NCBI GenBank assembly: GCA_964609965.1 | Contig: CAZSTS010000001.1 | Location: 1-64,000, forward strand | DNA length: 64,000 nt | Direction of reading: 5' to 3' | Source of the DNA: JAHJDR01 sp964609965 | GTDB taxonomy: Bacteria > UBA10199 > JADGCS01 | Shown here: positions 48,996 through 57,237 of the stretch, piece after piece | Numbering within the stretch: the stretch's first letter is position 1 | Layout: each line of letters begins with the position of its first letter | Notes under the pieces: model-generated | Database searches by the model: none | What the model saw: only the letters and a program-made list of their open reading frames with translations | Told to the model about the DNA's origin: nothing | Made by a program: the position numbers and the translations under genes

Positions 48996-51601
48996 TGGCA
49001 AAATTCGAACCAAAACCTTTCGGAAAGCATTTTCTTACAGACCGCATAGCCATTGGCGGCATGGCCGAGATTTATAAAGCCAAGACTTTTGGTGTTGATG
49101 GCTTTGAGAAGGTTTTGGCTATCAAAAAAATCCTCGCTCATTACTCTGCCGACAAAGAATTCATTACCATGCTCACTGACGAAGCTAAGTTAGTGGTGAA
49201 TTTATCTCATGCGAATATTGTTCAAGTATATGATTTAGGGCGTGTGGGAGATGATTATTTTATTTCAATGGAGTACATTGACGGTATTAATCTGAGAGAT
49301 TTGATTGAGCGTAGCCGCGAATTAGACGAAGCTGTGCCCATTGATGTGGCTGTTTATGTTCTTTCGGAGGTTTGTCGAGGCTTAGATTATGCTCATAACA
49401 GAAAAGATGTCGAAGGTAAGCCGCTAAAAATTATTCATCGAGATATTTCACCCCAAAATATTCTTGTTTCTTATGATGGCGGTGTCAAAATTGTAGATTT
49501 TGGCATTGCAAAGGCTGCCTATAATCTTTCTCAAACACACGCAGGTATTCTCAAGGGAAAAGTCAATTACATGGCCCCGGAGCAGGCTTTTGGCAAGCCT
49601 ATGGATCATCGGTCAGATATTTTTTCATTGGGAATAGTGCTTTTTGAACTTCTCACGAATAAAAGACTTTTCCATGGCGAAACGCAGATGGAGATTCTCA
49701 AAAAAATCCGTAACAATAAAATCACAGAAGCCACTTTTGAAAAAGAAGAAATCCCCGCGTTTCTTAAACCTCTCATCGCTAAGTCATTAGCTTATTCACC
49801 AAATAAACGCTATGGATCAGCTGCTGATTTGCAAATTGATCTTACAAGAATTCTTTATTCCACGTATAATGATTTTACGCCCAGAAAACTCACCGAATTG
49901 TTAGACCGTTGGTTTTCGGACCGCAGACCCAACGATGATGATCCTGAGGATGATGAACGCGAAACAGTATTAGTGAGCTCTACAGATAATCAAGTCGATC
50001 AGCAAATCAACATTGTTCATCGTGACGAATCACTAGATTTAGACAAAGATTCATTAGATGTTGATATGCAAGAAGAGACTATAAGTCCCGAAGATGGCTT
50101 AACTGGTGACTATTTTAAAGAACCTGATGATGATATTGATGATGATATTAAAGATGAGCACATAGAAAAAACTGAAAAAACAGAAAAAAGCGAGGTCACT
50201 CATCCTCGGGAAACAATTGATGATCTTCTGAGAAGAAAGGAGACACAAAGAATCAAGGCCTATAGGCGAACATCCATCTGGGTGATTATCTTTTTTATTT
50301 TCTGCTTAGTCTTTGGTTATTACTTATTTAACAAATATCATGAAGAGATTTTTAATTTTATCAACGGTCAAGAAATAGAAGTAGTGCCCATTGATCCAAA
50401 CGAAATTAACCAAGAAAAGCCAAGTCTGAAAATAGTTTCTGAACCCTCTGGAGCCTCTGTTTGGTTCAATGGTGAAAAAACTCAAAAAACGACACCAGCA
50501 GATATTGAAAGCATAGAACTCAACAAAAAACATTCAATAAAGCTAGTTCTCGAAGGTTTTGCTGAGGCCGAACAAGATATCACTCTCACAAAAACCGAAA
50601 ACCAACTCCTCACGTTTAATCTTAAGGCAATCAGTGCTAAAACATATCCACTTGTTATTGAATCCACTCCTTCTGGAGCTCAGGTGTATCTTGATGGAAA
50701 AGATACTGGCAAAAAAACGCCTGCTCGCATCGAAAAGCTAATTGCAGAACAATCCTATAAGATCACACTCAAGTTAGATAAGTATGAGGCCTATGAAGAA
50801 ACCGTGGTGCAAAAGAACGACAAAGAAAAGAAGGTTGAATCGATTCTTGTCCCCATTCCTTTAGCCTCTGTTGTTATTAGTTCCGCACCCAAGGGAGCTG
50901 ATATTTATATCAACGGAGAAAAAACACCCCATCAAACGCCATACACGTTTAAAGATCTAAGTGTTCCTTCAAAATTAAGTGTTACTCTTAAAAAAGAAGG
51001 GTATCATGAGGTCGTAGAGGATTTTTCAATCGAAGCTGCAAAAAAATACAAGAAAGATCTTAAATTAAAAGAGATCATTGTTGAGGTCCCTGTAAAAGTG
51101 ACTACAAATATCTCTGGTGCTCAGGTCTATATCGGCAAAAAGAAAATGGGAACAGCGCCTCTCACATTCAAACTTACTCCAGGAAGACATAAATTATACG
51201 TAAAAAGAAATAAGTATCAAACTCAGTCAAAGACAGTATTGATTAATAAAAAAGACAAAGATTTAAAGAAGTATTATTTTAAGCTCATTAAAGAACCTGT
51301 TGCTGCAACAACAACGACAACTACCACTACCACAACAAAACCCGTTGATTCGCACACAACAATGAACACAACAACAACGAATGTGGCTCAGCAGGGAAAG
51401 TTGCGTGTGGACTCAAGCCCTCGAGGAGCAAGTGTGTCTATAAATGGAGCAGGGAAGGGCATTACGCCATTGGTAGTTAGCGGTTTACCAAAGAATAAAT
51501 CATTAACAATATCAGTATCAAAAAAAGGTTATCGAACTTGGAAGAGAACCATTAATTTAACCAGAGATAGAACAGAAATTAGTGCTGTTCTTACAAAATA
51601 G
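48995..51601 (+). CDS. Transmembrane Ser/Thr kinase with five PEGA domains
   Basis: This is an 868-aa protein. The kinase domain (about 10-290) has AIGGMAEIYKAK, the ATP lysine in VLAIKKIL, the catalytic loop IIHRDISPQNILVS, VDFGIAKA and NYMAPEQAFG. All catalytic residues are intact. An acidic juxtamembrane stretch (300-420) is followed by one membrane helix (about 425-447). Five PEGA repeats lie outside the membrane, starting near 477, 549, 623, 698 and 801, with a Thr-rich linker before the last. The layout is of the PknB type, with PEGA in place of PASTA as a probable envelope sensor. It overlaps the upstream gene by 1 nt and directly precedes the FHA activator. Confidence 0.93.
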   Translation: MAKFEPKPFGKHFLTDRIAIGGMAEIYKAKTFGVDGFEKVLAIKKILAHYSADKEFITMLTDEAKLVVNLSHANIVQVYDLGRVGDDYFISMEYIDGINLRDLIERSRELDEAVPIDVAVYVLSEVCRGLDYAHNRKDVEGKPLKIIHRDISPQNILVSYDGGVKIVDFGIAKAAYNLSQTHAGILKGKVNYMAPEQAFGKPMDHRSDIFSLGIVLFELLTNKRLFHGETQMEILKKIRNNKITEATFEKEEIPAFLKPLIAKSLAYSPNKRYGSAADLQIDLTRILYSTYNDFTPRKLTELLDRWFSDRRPNDDDPEDDERETVLVSSTDNQVDQQINIVHRDESLDLDKDSLDVDMQEETISPEDGLTGDYFKEPDDDIDDDIKDEHIEKTEKTEKSEVTHPRETIDDLLRRKETQRIKAYRRTSIWVIIFFIFCLVFGYYLFNKYHEEIFNFINGQEIEVVPIDPNEINQEKPSLKIVSEPSGASVWFNGEKTQKTTPADIESIELNKKHSIKLVLEGFAEAEQDITLTKTENQLLTFNLKAISAKTYPLVIESTPSGAQVYLDGKDTGKKTPARIEKLIAEQSYKITLKLDKYEAYEETVVQKNDKEKKVESILVPIPLASVVISSAPKGADIYINGEKTPHQTPYTFKDLSVPSKLSVTLKKEGYHEVVEDFSIEAAKKYKKDLKLKEIIVEVPVKVTTNISGAQVYIGKKKMGTAPLTFKLTPGRHKLYVKRNKYQTQSKTVLINKKDKDLKKYYFKLIKEPVAATTTTTTTTTTKPVDSHTTMNTTTTNVAQQGKLRVDSSPRGASVSINGAGKGITPLVVSGLPKNKSLTISVSKKGYRTWKRTINLTRDRTEISAVLTK

Positions 51602-51613
51602 GTGAGGCATATT

Positions 51614-53041
51614 ATGTCAGATAAAGTAAATAAAGAAGTCGATGTGACAACAGCAATCATTGCTCCTGATGAAACAAGAGATCTTATATCACTCAGACGC
51701 TATCAGCTTGTGGTTGTTGCTAAAGATAGTAATCGCCGAAAGTTTGAATTAGGTAAGAAAAAGGTGATTAAGATAGGAAAGAAAACCGACAATGATATTG
51801 TAATTAACGACAAAACGGTTTCTCGTTATCATTCTGAGATTTATGTTACAGATGATAATACATATCTCTTAAAAGATAAGAATTCTACCAATGGAACCAC
51901 AATCAATTCCATGAAAGTTAAAGAAGCCTATCTTTCACAGGGAGATCTCATTGAAATTGGTGAAACAAAGATCGAGTTTCAAACTTATGATGAGTCTGTG
52001 CAAATTGAGCCAAGCTCAAATAATTTTTTTGGTGATATGGTGGGAAAAAGTCGAAAAATGAGACAGATTTTTGGTATTTTAGAGAGAGTTAGTAAAACAC
52101 AGGCAACTGTTATCATTGAGGGAGAAACAGGCACAGGAAAAGAGTTGGTGGCCAGAGCTATTCACACTAATTCACCACGTAAAGACAAACCTTTCATCGT
52201 TTTTGATTGTTCGTCTGTGGCACCAAATCTTATCGAGTCTGAGCTTTTTGGACACACTAAAGGGTCGTTTACAGGTGCTCTCAAGGATCGTTTGGGTGCT
52301 TTTGAGGCAGCCAATGGGGGAACCATTTTTCTTGATGAAATTGGTGAGCTCAGCATGGATTTGCAACCAAAATTATTACGTGCGCTTGAGCAACGTGAAA
52401 TAAAACGTGTTGGTTCAACAAGAGCCATTAATCTCGATGTTCGTGTAGTCACAGCTACGAATCGAAACCTAAAAGAAGAAGTAAAGGCCAGTACTTTTAG
52501 AGAAGATCTGTATTACCGGCTTTCGGTGGTAAAAATTCAGGTGCCATCTTTACGTGAAAAGCTCGAAGACATTCCATTGCTTGTCGAAAAAATATTAAGT
52601 GTGGCTAGATTTAATCGCAAGGGTGATGGGAGTTTTTATGTGGCACGAATTGAGGACGATGCTTTAAAAATGCTTCAACGTTATCAGTGGCCAGGCAATG
52701 TGCGAGAGCTTACAAATATTCTTGAACGGGCTGTGAGTTTTTCGGAAAATGGCGTGGTCAAGGGAGTCCACCTTCAATACGTGTTTAGTGAGGTCGAAAC
52801 AGGTGAGGAAGCCACAGTACGTCTCCAGGGCATTGCCATGGACAGGCCTTTTAAGGAGGCCAAGCAAGCTGTTGTGGAAGAGTTCGAAAAAGAATATCTC
52901 CAAGATCTATTGCAACGTAATAATGGCAATGTGTCTAAGGCAGCTCGCGAAGCCAAGATCGACCGCAAACATCTTCGCAATCTTCTTATCAAATACGAAA
53001 TCATCAAGTCTGATGCTGAGTTATTAGAAGATGGGGAGTAA
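51614..53041 (+). CDS. FHA-domain sigma-54 activator (enhancer-binding protein)
   Basis: This 475-aa NtrC-like activator has an FHA domain (about 33-120, with IGKKTDNDIVINDKTVSRYH and STNGTTIN) where a receiver domain would be. The AAA+ domain has Walker A GETGTGKELVA (near 169), the sigma-54 contact loop GSFTGA (a conservative variant of GAFTGA) and Walker B GGTIFLDEIGEL. A Fis-type helix-turn-helix (NVSKAAREAKIDRKHLRNLL) ends the protein. FHA binds phospho-threonine, so the adjacent kinase is the likely input. The ATG at 51614 has GTGAGG upstream, and the GTG at 51602 is part of that site. Confidence 0.93.
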   Translation: MSDKVNKEVDVTTAIIAPDETRDLISLRRYQLVVVAKDSNRRKFELGKKKVIKIGKKTDNDIVINDKTVSRYHSEIYVTDDNTYLLKDKNSTNGTTINSMKVKEAYLSQGDLIEIGETKIEFQTYDESVQIEPSSNNFFGDMVGKSRKMRQIFGILERVSKTQATVIIEGETGTGKELVARAIHTNSPRKDKPFIVFDCSSVAPNLIESELFGHTKGSFTGALKDRLGAFEAANGGTIFLDEIGELSMDLQPKLLRALEQREIKRVGSTRAINLDVRVVTATNRNLKEEVKASTFREDLYYRLSVVKIQVPSLREKLEDIPLLVEKILSVARFNRKGDGSFYVARIEDDALKMLQRYQWPGNVRELTNILERAVSFSENGVVKGVHLQYVFSEVETGEEATVRLQGIAMDRPFKEAKQAVVEEFEKEYLQDLLQRNNGNVSKAAREAKIDRKHLRNLLIKYEIIKSDAELLEDGE

Positions 53042-53043
53042 GA

Positions 53044-53070
53044 AACTATTCCTGTTAACTATAGCTATTT
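53044..53070. repeat. Post-stop repeat, ACTATTCCTGTTAACTAT type
   Basis: AAACTATTCCTGTTAACTAT begins 2 nt after the activator's TAA. The same sequence follows the stop of the gene at 62963 and, in altered form, that at 61584. Confidence 0.65.
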
Positions 53071-53255
53071 ACTTAATTAAGTGATTAGTGAAAAGGAATA
53101 GTGAAAAGTTCGCAGCCATATCTCTAACAATAACAACAATATAACTCTCCTAAAATAATCACACAACCTATTGATGTCAATGGCGATAAGATTTAGAGTA
53201 AAACAGATTTAGGCATACAATTTTAATTAAACACATAAGTTCATAGGAGGTTTTT

Positions 53256-53849
53256 ATGGGTATATTTGGGCAAGCTGCCGATGCATTAGCTCGTGATAAA
53301 GTATTATCAGAACAAACATATGGTGTTGTTGGAGAAACCTTACCAGAAAATTACGATGCGCCAATCGAAATCAAACTTGTGGAAAAAAGAGCGGTCGGCT
53401 CTGAATCTACATATGAATTGAGAACGAAAGTGAGAAAGGATGGACAGGTTTATACACAAACAGATGAACTAAATACGGGGACACATGTTTGGGACAGTTT
53501 AAACAGAATCGAAGTTTATCCCATACCTCAGTATCATGGAATTGATTGTATAGAGGCTAATTCAACTTGTTGGCAGGTTTCGGCTGTGTTTTTAGGTGAA
53601 TCAGGAAATTATTACCTTCATCAAAATTCATACCAAATTGGTAATCCAATAGATGGCGACAATGTTTTTTGGGCTACATATGGTTCAAGAGAATTAACAC
53701 AAACTTCAGAAGATTATGAACTAGCAGAAATGACAACTAACCAAGATGACAATGAGCTTAAGTTAGTTTTCGAACACACTGATGGTGAATCAGAACCATC
53801 TGTTGAGACAACAATCCTAGATCCTGGTCCTGGATTTGGTCTGTTGTAG
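53256..53849 (+). CDS. Unknown 197-aa protein
   Basis: I do not recognise this family. The 197-aa product has no signal peptide or membrane segment. It is acidic and rich in Tyr, Thr and Glu, probably mostly beta strands (IEIKLVEKRAVGSESTYELR, in part). Two cysteines are in IDCIEANSTCWQV, and the C-terminus ends LDPGPGFGLL. A perfect AGGAGG stands 5 nt before the ATG, so it is strongly translated. It lies between the FHA activator and the macro-domain gene, 84 nt from the latter. Confidence 0.75.
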   Translation: MGIFGQAADALARDKVLSEQTYGVVGETLPENYDAPIEIKLVEKRAVGSESTYELRTKVRKDGQVYTQTDELNTGTHVWDSLNRIEVYPIPQYHGIDCIEANSTCWQVSAVFLGESGNYYLHQNSYQIGNPIDGDNVFWATYGSRELTQTSEDYELAEMTTNQDDNELKLVFEHTDGESEPSVETTILDPGPGFGLL

Positions 53850-53933
53850 AATATTCTATTTGAAATTCCTATTCCAATAGTAATAAGTGATATCTCAGTA
53901 TGGGGTATGAATGAATTGCAGTGAGGAGACATC

Positions 53934-54830
53934 ATGAGGATACCAGCAGTTACGGCAGCGTATGAAGCAGCAGGTCAAATTCCAGCAGTATTAGCAGCAA
54001 CATTGGTAACAACTTCGGCCTGGGCAGGTGATGCAGCTTCAAGTGGTTCAGAAGTTGCTAATTCGAATACAGGAGTACTAAAGCTGTTTGGTGATGTGTG
54101 TGAATTAGCAATAACAAATCCTATTCCTACAATCGCCATAGGAGCAGGTGTAGGTATAGCAGTTCTCGGTGGTGTGTATTTTGGAGTTGTAAAACCAAAG
54201 CTTAGAGATGCTCAATCTGCTATTAGAGGAGCAGCGTTTCTTCTTGGCGAAGCAAGAGGATTAGAACAAAAGGCAGGTATAAGGAGAAGCGAAATGGCAA
54301 CATCAGGACAAATCGAAGTTATTCAAGGCAACATTACAGAGCAAAGTGTAGATGCTATTGTGAATGCAGCTAATTCTGATTTAGCTGGAGGTGGCGGTGT
54401 TGATGGTGCAATTCATAGTGCAGCTGGATGGGATGAATTACAAGCTTTGTGCAAACCCTTGGGAGGGTGCCCAACAGGTAGTGCCAAAATGACAGGGAGT
54501 TGTGGGTTGGCTGAAAGAGGTATTAAGCACATCATCCATGCTGTGGGACCAATTTATGGGAGGAATGCTGGCAGGGACGATGAACTTTTAGCAGGATGTT
54601 ATCGAGAATCTTTGCGTCTTGCTGAAGAAAGTGGTGACATCGAGTCCATTGCCTTTCCCGCCATTAGTACAGGTGTTTATGGTTTTCCTGCAGCTCTAGC
54701 TGCCAAGATTGCAGCCAGAGAAATCAAAGCCTTTCTTGCAACAAGTCAAAATGTTAAAAGAGTCGTTTTAGTAGGATATAGTTCTGATTCAACTAGAGTG
54801 CTTGCAAAAGGAGTGAGGAAAGCGCGGTGA
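53934..54830 (+). CDS. Membrane-linked macro-domain protein, with internal start
   Basis: This is a 298-aa protein. A signal-like segment (about 12-32, AWA-G cut) and a membrane helix (about 63-90) precede a macro domain (about 123-298). The domain shows IEVIQGNITEQSVDAIVNAA, the ADP-ribose loop NSDLAGGGGVDGAIH and the second loop AFPAISTGVYGFP. Macro domains of this class remove ADP-ribose from proteins or hydrolyse O-acetyl-ADP-ribose. A second ATG at 54294 has AAGGAG 7 nt upstream and would give a 178-aa free macro protein of normal family length. Membrane fusion of this domain is unusual. Confidence 0.87.
   Translation: MRIPAVTAAYEAAGQIPAVLAATLVTTSAWAGDAASSGSEVANSNTGVLKLFGDVCELAITNPIPTIAIGAGVGIAVLGGVYFGVVKPKLRDAQSAIRGAAFLLGEARGLEQKAGIRRSEMATSGQIEVIQGNITEQSVDAIVNAANSDLAGGGGVDGAIHSAAGWDELQALCKPLGGCPTGSAKMTGSCGLAERGIKHIIHAVGPIYGRNAGRDDELLAGCYRESLRLAEESGDIESIAFPAISTGVYGFPAALAAKIAAREIKAFLATSQNVKRVVLVGYSSDSTRVLAKGVRKAR
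54281..54296 (+). promoter_or_regulatory. Internal ribosome binding site in macro gene
   Basis: AAGGAG (54281-54286), 7 nt, then ATG (54294-54296) in frame, exactly where stand-alone macro proteins begin. It predicts a cytosolic short isoform. Confidence 0.6.
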
Positions 54831-54832
54831 TT

Positions 54833-54891
54833 GTCTCATTTTCCAATCCCAGTCCCATTTATGAGACTTAAGTGAGACTCATTTGGGACTG
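54833..54891. promoter_or_regulatory. Candidate sigma-54 UAS, copy 1
   Basis: GTCTCA (54833-54838) and TGAGAC (54862-54867) are inverted with 23 nt between, and a second TGAGAC lies at 54873-54878. AGTCCCA and TGGGACT flank the core. Positions 54848-54891 match 56486-56529 at 43 of 44 bases. Confidence 0.5.
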
Positions 54892-54952
54892 AAATATCAA
54901 ATCAATAAGATCTAACCTGTTGATATTTTATCTATAAATATATTTAACTCTT

Positions 54953-54968
54953 TGGCATGGTTGGTGCA
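54953..54968 (+). promoter_or_regulatory. Sigma-54 promoter, copy 1
   Basis: TGGCATGGTTGGTGCA has GG and GC in correct 12-nt register. Transcription would start near 54979, just before AAGGAG (54981-54986). That site faces a 12-codon reading frame (54991-55029), not the relE-like gene itself. Confidence 0.75.
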
Positions 54969-55064
54969 ATATAGCTCTTAAAGGAGATGTATGCCTTGCT
55001 ATACTCAACTTTTTCTTTGTTTTTTTTGAGCGAGAAAAGTATAATAAGATATACATATAGATAT

Positions 55065-55325
55065 ATGTATAAACTACTTTTGTCTGAAGTTGTTAAAAAG
55101 CAGTGTAAAAATATTCCGAGAAAAGACTTGGAAAAGATTAAAAACATCGTTTCAGAATTGAGAAAAGAACCACGACCTAGAAAGTGTAAGAAGCTTAGTG
55201 GTGGAAAACAAGAATATAGAATCAGGTATCGTTATTGGAGAATACTATATTCTGTTTATGATAATAATAATAATAATACCATTGTTGTTTATGGTGTTTT
55301 GTCAAGGAAGGAGGCCTATCGATGA
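55065..55325 (+). CDS. RelE/ParE-family toxin
   Basis: This 86-aa protein has the RelE/ParE fold pattern: YKLLLSEVVKKQCKNIPRKD, then RPRKCKKLSGGKQEYRIRYR, YWRILYSVYD and a final VVYGVLSRKEAYR. These proteins cleave ribosome-bound mRNA or poison gyrase. The start was moved to 55065, because the family begins MYKLLLS. A longer frame from 54987 would add 26 hydrophobic residues, and its ATG is only 0-1 nt from the AAGGAG. The next gene overlaps it by 4 nt (ATGA), as in toxin-first modules. Confidence 0.82.
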   Translation: MYKLLLSEVVKKQCKNIPRKDLEKIKNIVSELRKEPRPRKCKKLSGGKQEYRIRYRYWRILYSVYDNNNNNTIVVYGVLSRKEAYR

Positions 55326-55525
55326 AAACTGTGTCCGTAAAACTTGATGATTATGTACTTAGCCTTTTAAATTCAGAAGCAAAAAAACGAAAAGTAACCC
55401 GTATGGAGATCATAAGATCCTCAATAATCAAATTTCTACTTAGTACAAGTGATGCTGAAGATTTGGAATATATCAAAAATCATAAAAATGATAAATTAGT
55501 GGGTTTTGATAAGGTGTTTAAGTAA
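55322..55525 (+). CDS. Ribbon-helix-helix antitoxin
   Basis: This 67-aa protein has an N-terminal ribbon-helix-helix: KTVSVKLDDYVLSLLNSEAK gives the DNA-contacting strand and first helix, then KVTRMEIIRSSIIKFLL the second. The C-terminal 25 residues are charged and would wrap the toxin. The start ATG overlaps the toxin stop, with GGAGG upstream. It is predicted to neutralise the RelE-like toxin and repress the operon. A brnA fragment begins 4 nt after its stop. Confidence 0.82.
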   Translation: MKTVSVKLDDYVLSLLNSEAKKRKVTRMEIIRSSIIKFLLSTSDAEDLEYIKNHKNDKLVGFDKVFK

Positions 55526-55528
55526 TCG

Positions 55529-55596
55529 ATCCCAAAACCGCAGTCATTCGTTAGCTACTCGTCGAAGCGCTCATGTCGAGGAAGAAAATGGCGTGA
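55529..55596 (+). pseudogene. brnA 3' remnant
   Basis: These 68 nt match the end of the intact brnA (57384-57451) at 62 positions without indels. Read in frame they give PKTAVIR-stop-LLVEALMSRKKMA-stop. Of the six changes, one makes the TAG and the other five are synonymous. It is the tail of a second, foreign or ancient brnA whose upstream part was replaced by the RelE/RHH module. Confidence 0.88.
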
Positions 55597-55641
55597 GGGG
55601 GGTATTTGTAATATTCATAAACATAATGTATTAATTACTTA

Positions 55642-56484
55642 GTGAAAAATCTTCATTACACACCACAGTCTCTCATCAAAAAGTTACAAGAACTTGATAA
55701 AGAATTAGACTGGAAAGAGTTATTAAGAAATGGCTATCAGAAATCTGCTGTTTTTGATGCTGATGGGACTTTGTGGAAAGACAATCTTTCAGCGAGAATG
55801 ATAGAAGAAGATACAAGGAATCGAAACCTGTCAGAAAAAGGCCTTAATGCTTTAAATCAGCATTTAATCTATTTCAATCTAGAGCCACAAGAGACGATTT
55901 ATTTGGCTAAAGCTAAATTGACTGAAGCTTTCTGGAGTGGAGAACTGTATAAAATAGCAAAAGACCTTAAACCATCTTTGAATGAAGATGAAGTGCATGA
56001 GAAAATATGGAATCATTATAACTTGCTCTATGTTGGTTTATCACCACAGGAATTAGAAGAGAAAGCCACACGTTTTTTGGAGCAGGGTTTTAAAGATAAC
56101 TTTTATAAAGGCATGGAAGAGGTTATTCGTTATTTAAAAAGAGCTGGATTTAAACTCTACGTTGTAAGTGCTGGAGTACATGAATTCGTGACTGCTGGGG
56201 CTCGCTTGCTTGGTTTTAACAAGAGTGATGTTCATGGATTGAAATTAAAGGTGGTAGATGGGCTCATCACTTCCGAAACCGAACTTCCTGTTACGTATAA
56301 GGATGGAAAAACTCAAATAGCAACGAAGTTGTGTGGAGGAAAACCTTTTCTTGTCTTTGGTGATTCTGTCTCTGGTACAGATGAAAAAATCTTAGAAGAA
56401 GCGTATTTTCCTGTGGCAGTTGAGCCTGAGGGTAAAGATCTAAAAATAGCTCAGGAAAAGGGGTATGCAATATTAGGTTTCTAG
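55642..56484 (+). CDS. HAD-superfamily phosphatase, SerB-like
   Basis: This 280-aa protein has HAD motif I VFDADGTLWKDN with the nucleophile Asp and acid Asp. Motif II lies in LYVVSAGVHEF (Ser), and motif III/IV in TYKDGKTQIA and LVFGDSVSGTDEKIL. A helical cap separates motifs I and II, as in phosphoserine phosphatase-like enzymes. The substrate is unknown. The start is GTG at 55642 with a poor Shine-Dalgarno. The stop codon overlaps the second copy of the promoter cassette, so it lies between the two duplicated units. Confidence 0.83.
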   Translation: MKNLHYTPQSLIKKLQELDKELDWKELLRNGYQKSAVFDADGTLWKDNLSARMIEEDTRNRNLSEKGLNALNQHLIYFNLEPQETIYLAKAKLTEAFWSGELYKIAKDLKPSLNEDEVHEKIWNHYNLLYVGLSPQELEEKATRFLEQGFKDNFYKGMEEVIRYLKRAGFKLYVVSAGVHEFVTAGARLLGFNKSDVHGLKLKVVDGLITSETELPVTYKDGKTQIATKLCGGKPFLVFGDSVSGTDEKILEEAYFPVAVEPEGKDLKIAQEKGYAILGF

Positions 56485-56485
56485 T

Positions 56486-56529
56486 CCCAGTCCCATTTAT
56501 GAGACTTAAGTGGGACTCATTTGGGACTG
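56486..56529. promoter_or_regulatory. Candidate sigma-54 UAS, copy 2
   Basis: This near-identical copy of 54848-54891 includes TGAGAC (56500-56505), 86 nt before the promoter GG element; in copy 1 the distance is 91 nt. The GTCTCA partner has degenerated because the HAD stop lies there. Confidence 0.5.
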
Positions 56530-56590
56530 ATGTTTCAAGTCAATAAGATCTAACCCATTGATATTTAATCTATAATTAATTTTCACAGAT

Positions 56591-56606
56591 TGGCATAGTT
56601 GGTGCT
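56591..56606 (+). promoter_or_regulatory. Sigma-54 promoter, copy 2
   Basis: TGGCATAGTTGGTGCT has GG and GC in register. The start would be near 56617, followed by AAAGGAG and the ATG at 56634. Confidence 0.75.
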
Positions 56607-56633
56607 TAATCATATCTTAAGAAAGGAGATATT

Positions 56634-56900
56634 ATGAATAAGTATCCATATGAACTCATAAAGTACTCATCTTTTGGTTATTATGCCTTTGGTGAAAGTG
56701 ATTTCATCATTACACCTCCACAGTGTTATCTTGATTTAGGAAGTTCAAAAGCAGAAAGACAGGAGCGCTTTCGCCAAATGGTGGATTTGATTCTCAAACA
56801 TGATTTTCCAGATGCCACATATTGGGAAGAGTATGCTTCAGTCAGCAATCCATTCTGGGTATGTGAACGGTATGAAGAAATTGTGGAAAAGCTAAATTAA
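56634..56900 (+). CDS. Small protein resembling the RAYT transposase C-terminus
   Basis: This 88-aa protein contains YSSFGYYAFGESDFIITPPQ followed by CYLDLGSSKAERQERFRQMV. This resembles the C-terminal tail of REP-associated tyrosine transposases (Y1 family), which typically reads WSSYRxYxxG, then YLxLGxTxxERQxxYR. The catalytic HUH motif and Tyr are absent, so it cannot transpose by itself. It could be a domesticated REP-binding fragment. AAAGGAG stands 5 nt before the ATG, and a sigma-54 promoter drives it. brnT follows after 64 nt. The resemblance is from memory. Confidence 0.55.
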   Translation: MNKYPYELIKYSSFGYYAFGESDFIITPPQCYLDLGSSKAERQERFRQMVDLILKHDFPDATYWEEYASVSNPFWVCERYEEIVEKLN

Positions 56901-56964
56901 TCTAAGTAGATAAAGGATATATTAATAACATTGCAAATGCATATCAATTTAATATATAATAAAT

Positions 56965-57237
56965 ATGTATTCGTGGGATAATAAGAAGAATAAGAGTAAT
57001 ATTCAAAAACATGGTATTAGTTTCGAAGAAGCAAGAGATCATATTTTTGAAAAGGATAATATTTTAGTAACTAATGTAGCCTACAACAGAGGTGAGAAAC
57101 GTCATGCAGTGATAGGTAGGTACCTAGATAAATACTATGTTGGGATATTTACTTTCAAAAGAAAAACGATTCGAATTATTTCAGTGAGGAGGGCTCGCTA
57201 TGAAGAAGAAAAACAAGCAAAAGAAAAAGGACTTTGA
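56965..57237 (+). CDS. brnT: BrnT-family toxin
   Basis: This 90-aa BrnT ribonuclease toxin has SWDNKKNKSNIQKHGISFEE at the N-terminus, EKRHAVIGRY in the middle and the C-terminal TIRIISVRRARYEE. These match the BrnT pattern WDxxKxxxNxxKHGIxFeeA ... RiIsaRrAtrxE. It halts translation when free. It may be cotranscribed with the RAYT-like gene from the sigma-54 promoter. It overlaps brnA by 38 nt. Confidence 0.9.
   Translation: MYSWDNKKNKSNIQKHGISFEEARDHIFEKDNILVTNVAYNRGEKRHAVIGRYLDKYYVGIFTFKRKTIRIISVRRARYEEEKQAKEKGL

Noticed and set aside
53214..53232. TTAGGCATACAATTTTAATT upstream of the 197-aa gene as a sigma-54 site
   Set aside because: It has GGCAT, but no GC at the required distance, so the -12 element is absent.
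54987..55064. Longer N-terminus for the RelE-like toxin
   Set aside because: The 26 extra residues are hydrophobic and foreign to the family, and the ATG is only 0-1 nt from AAGGAG. The 12-codon frame at 54991 uses that site better.
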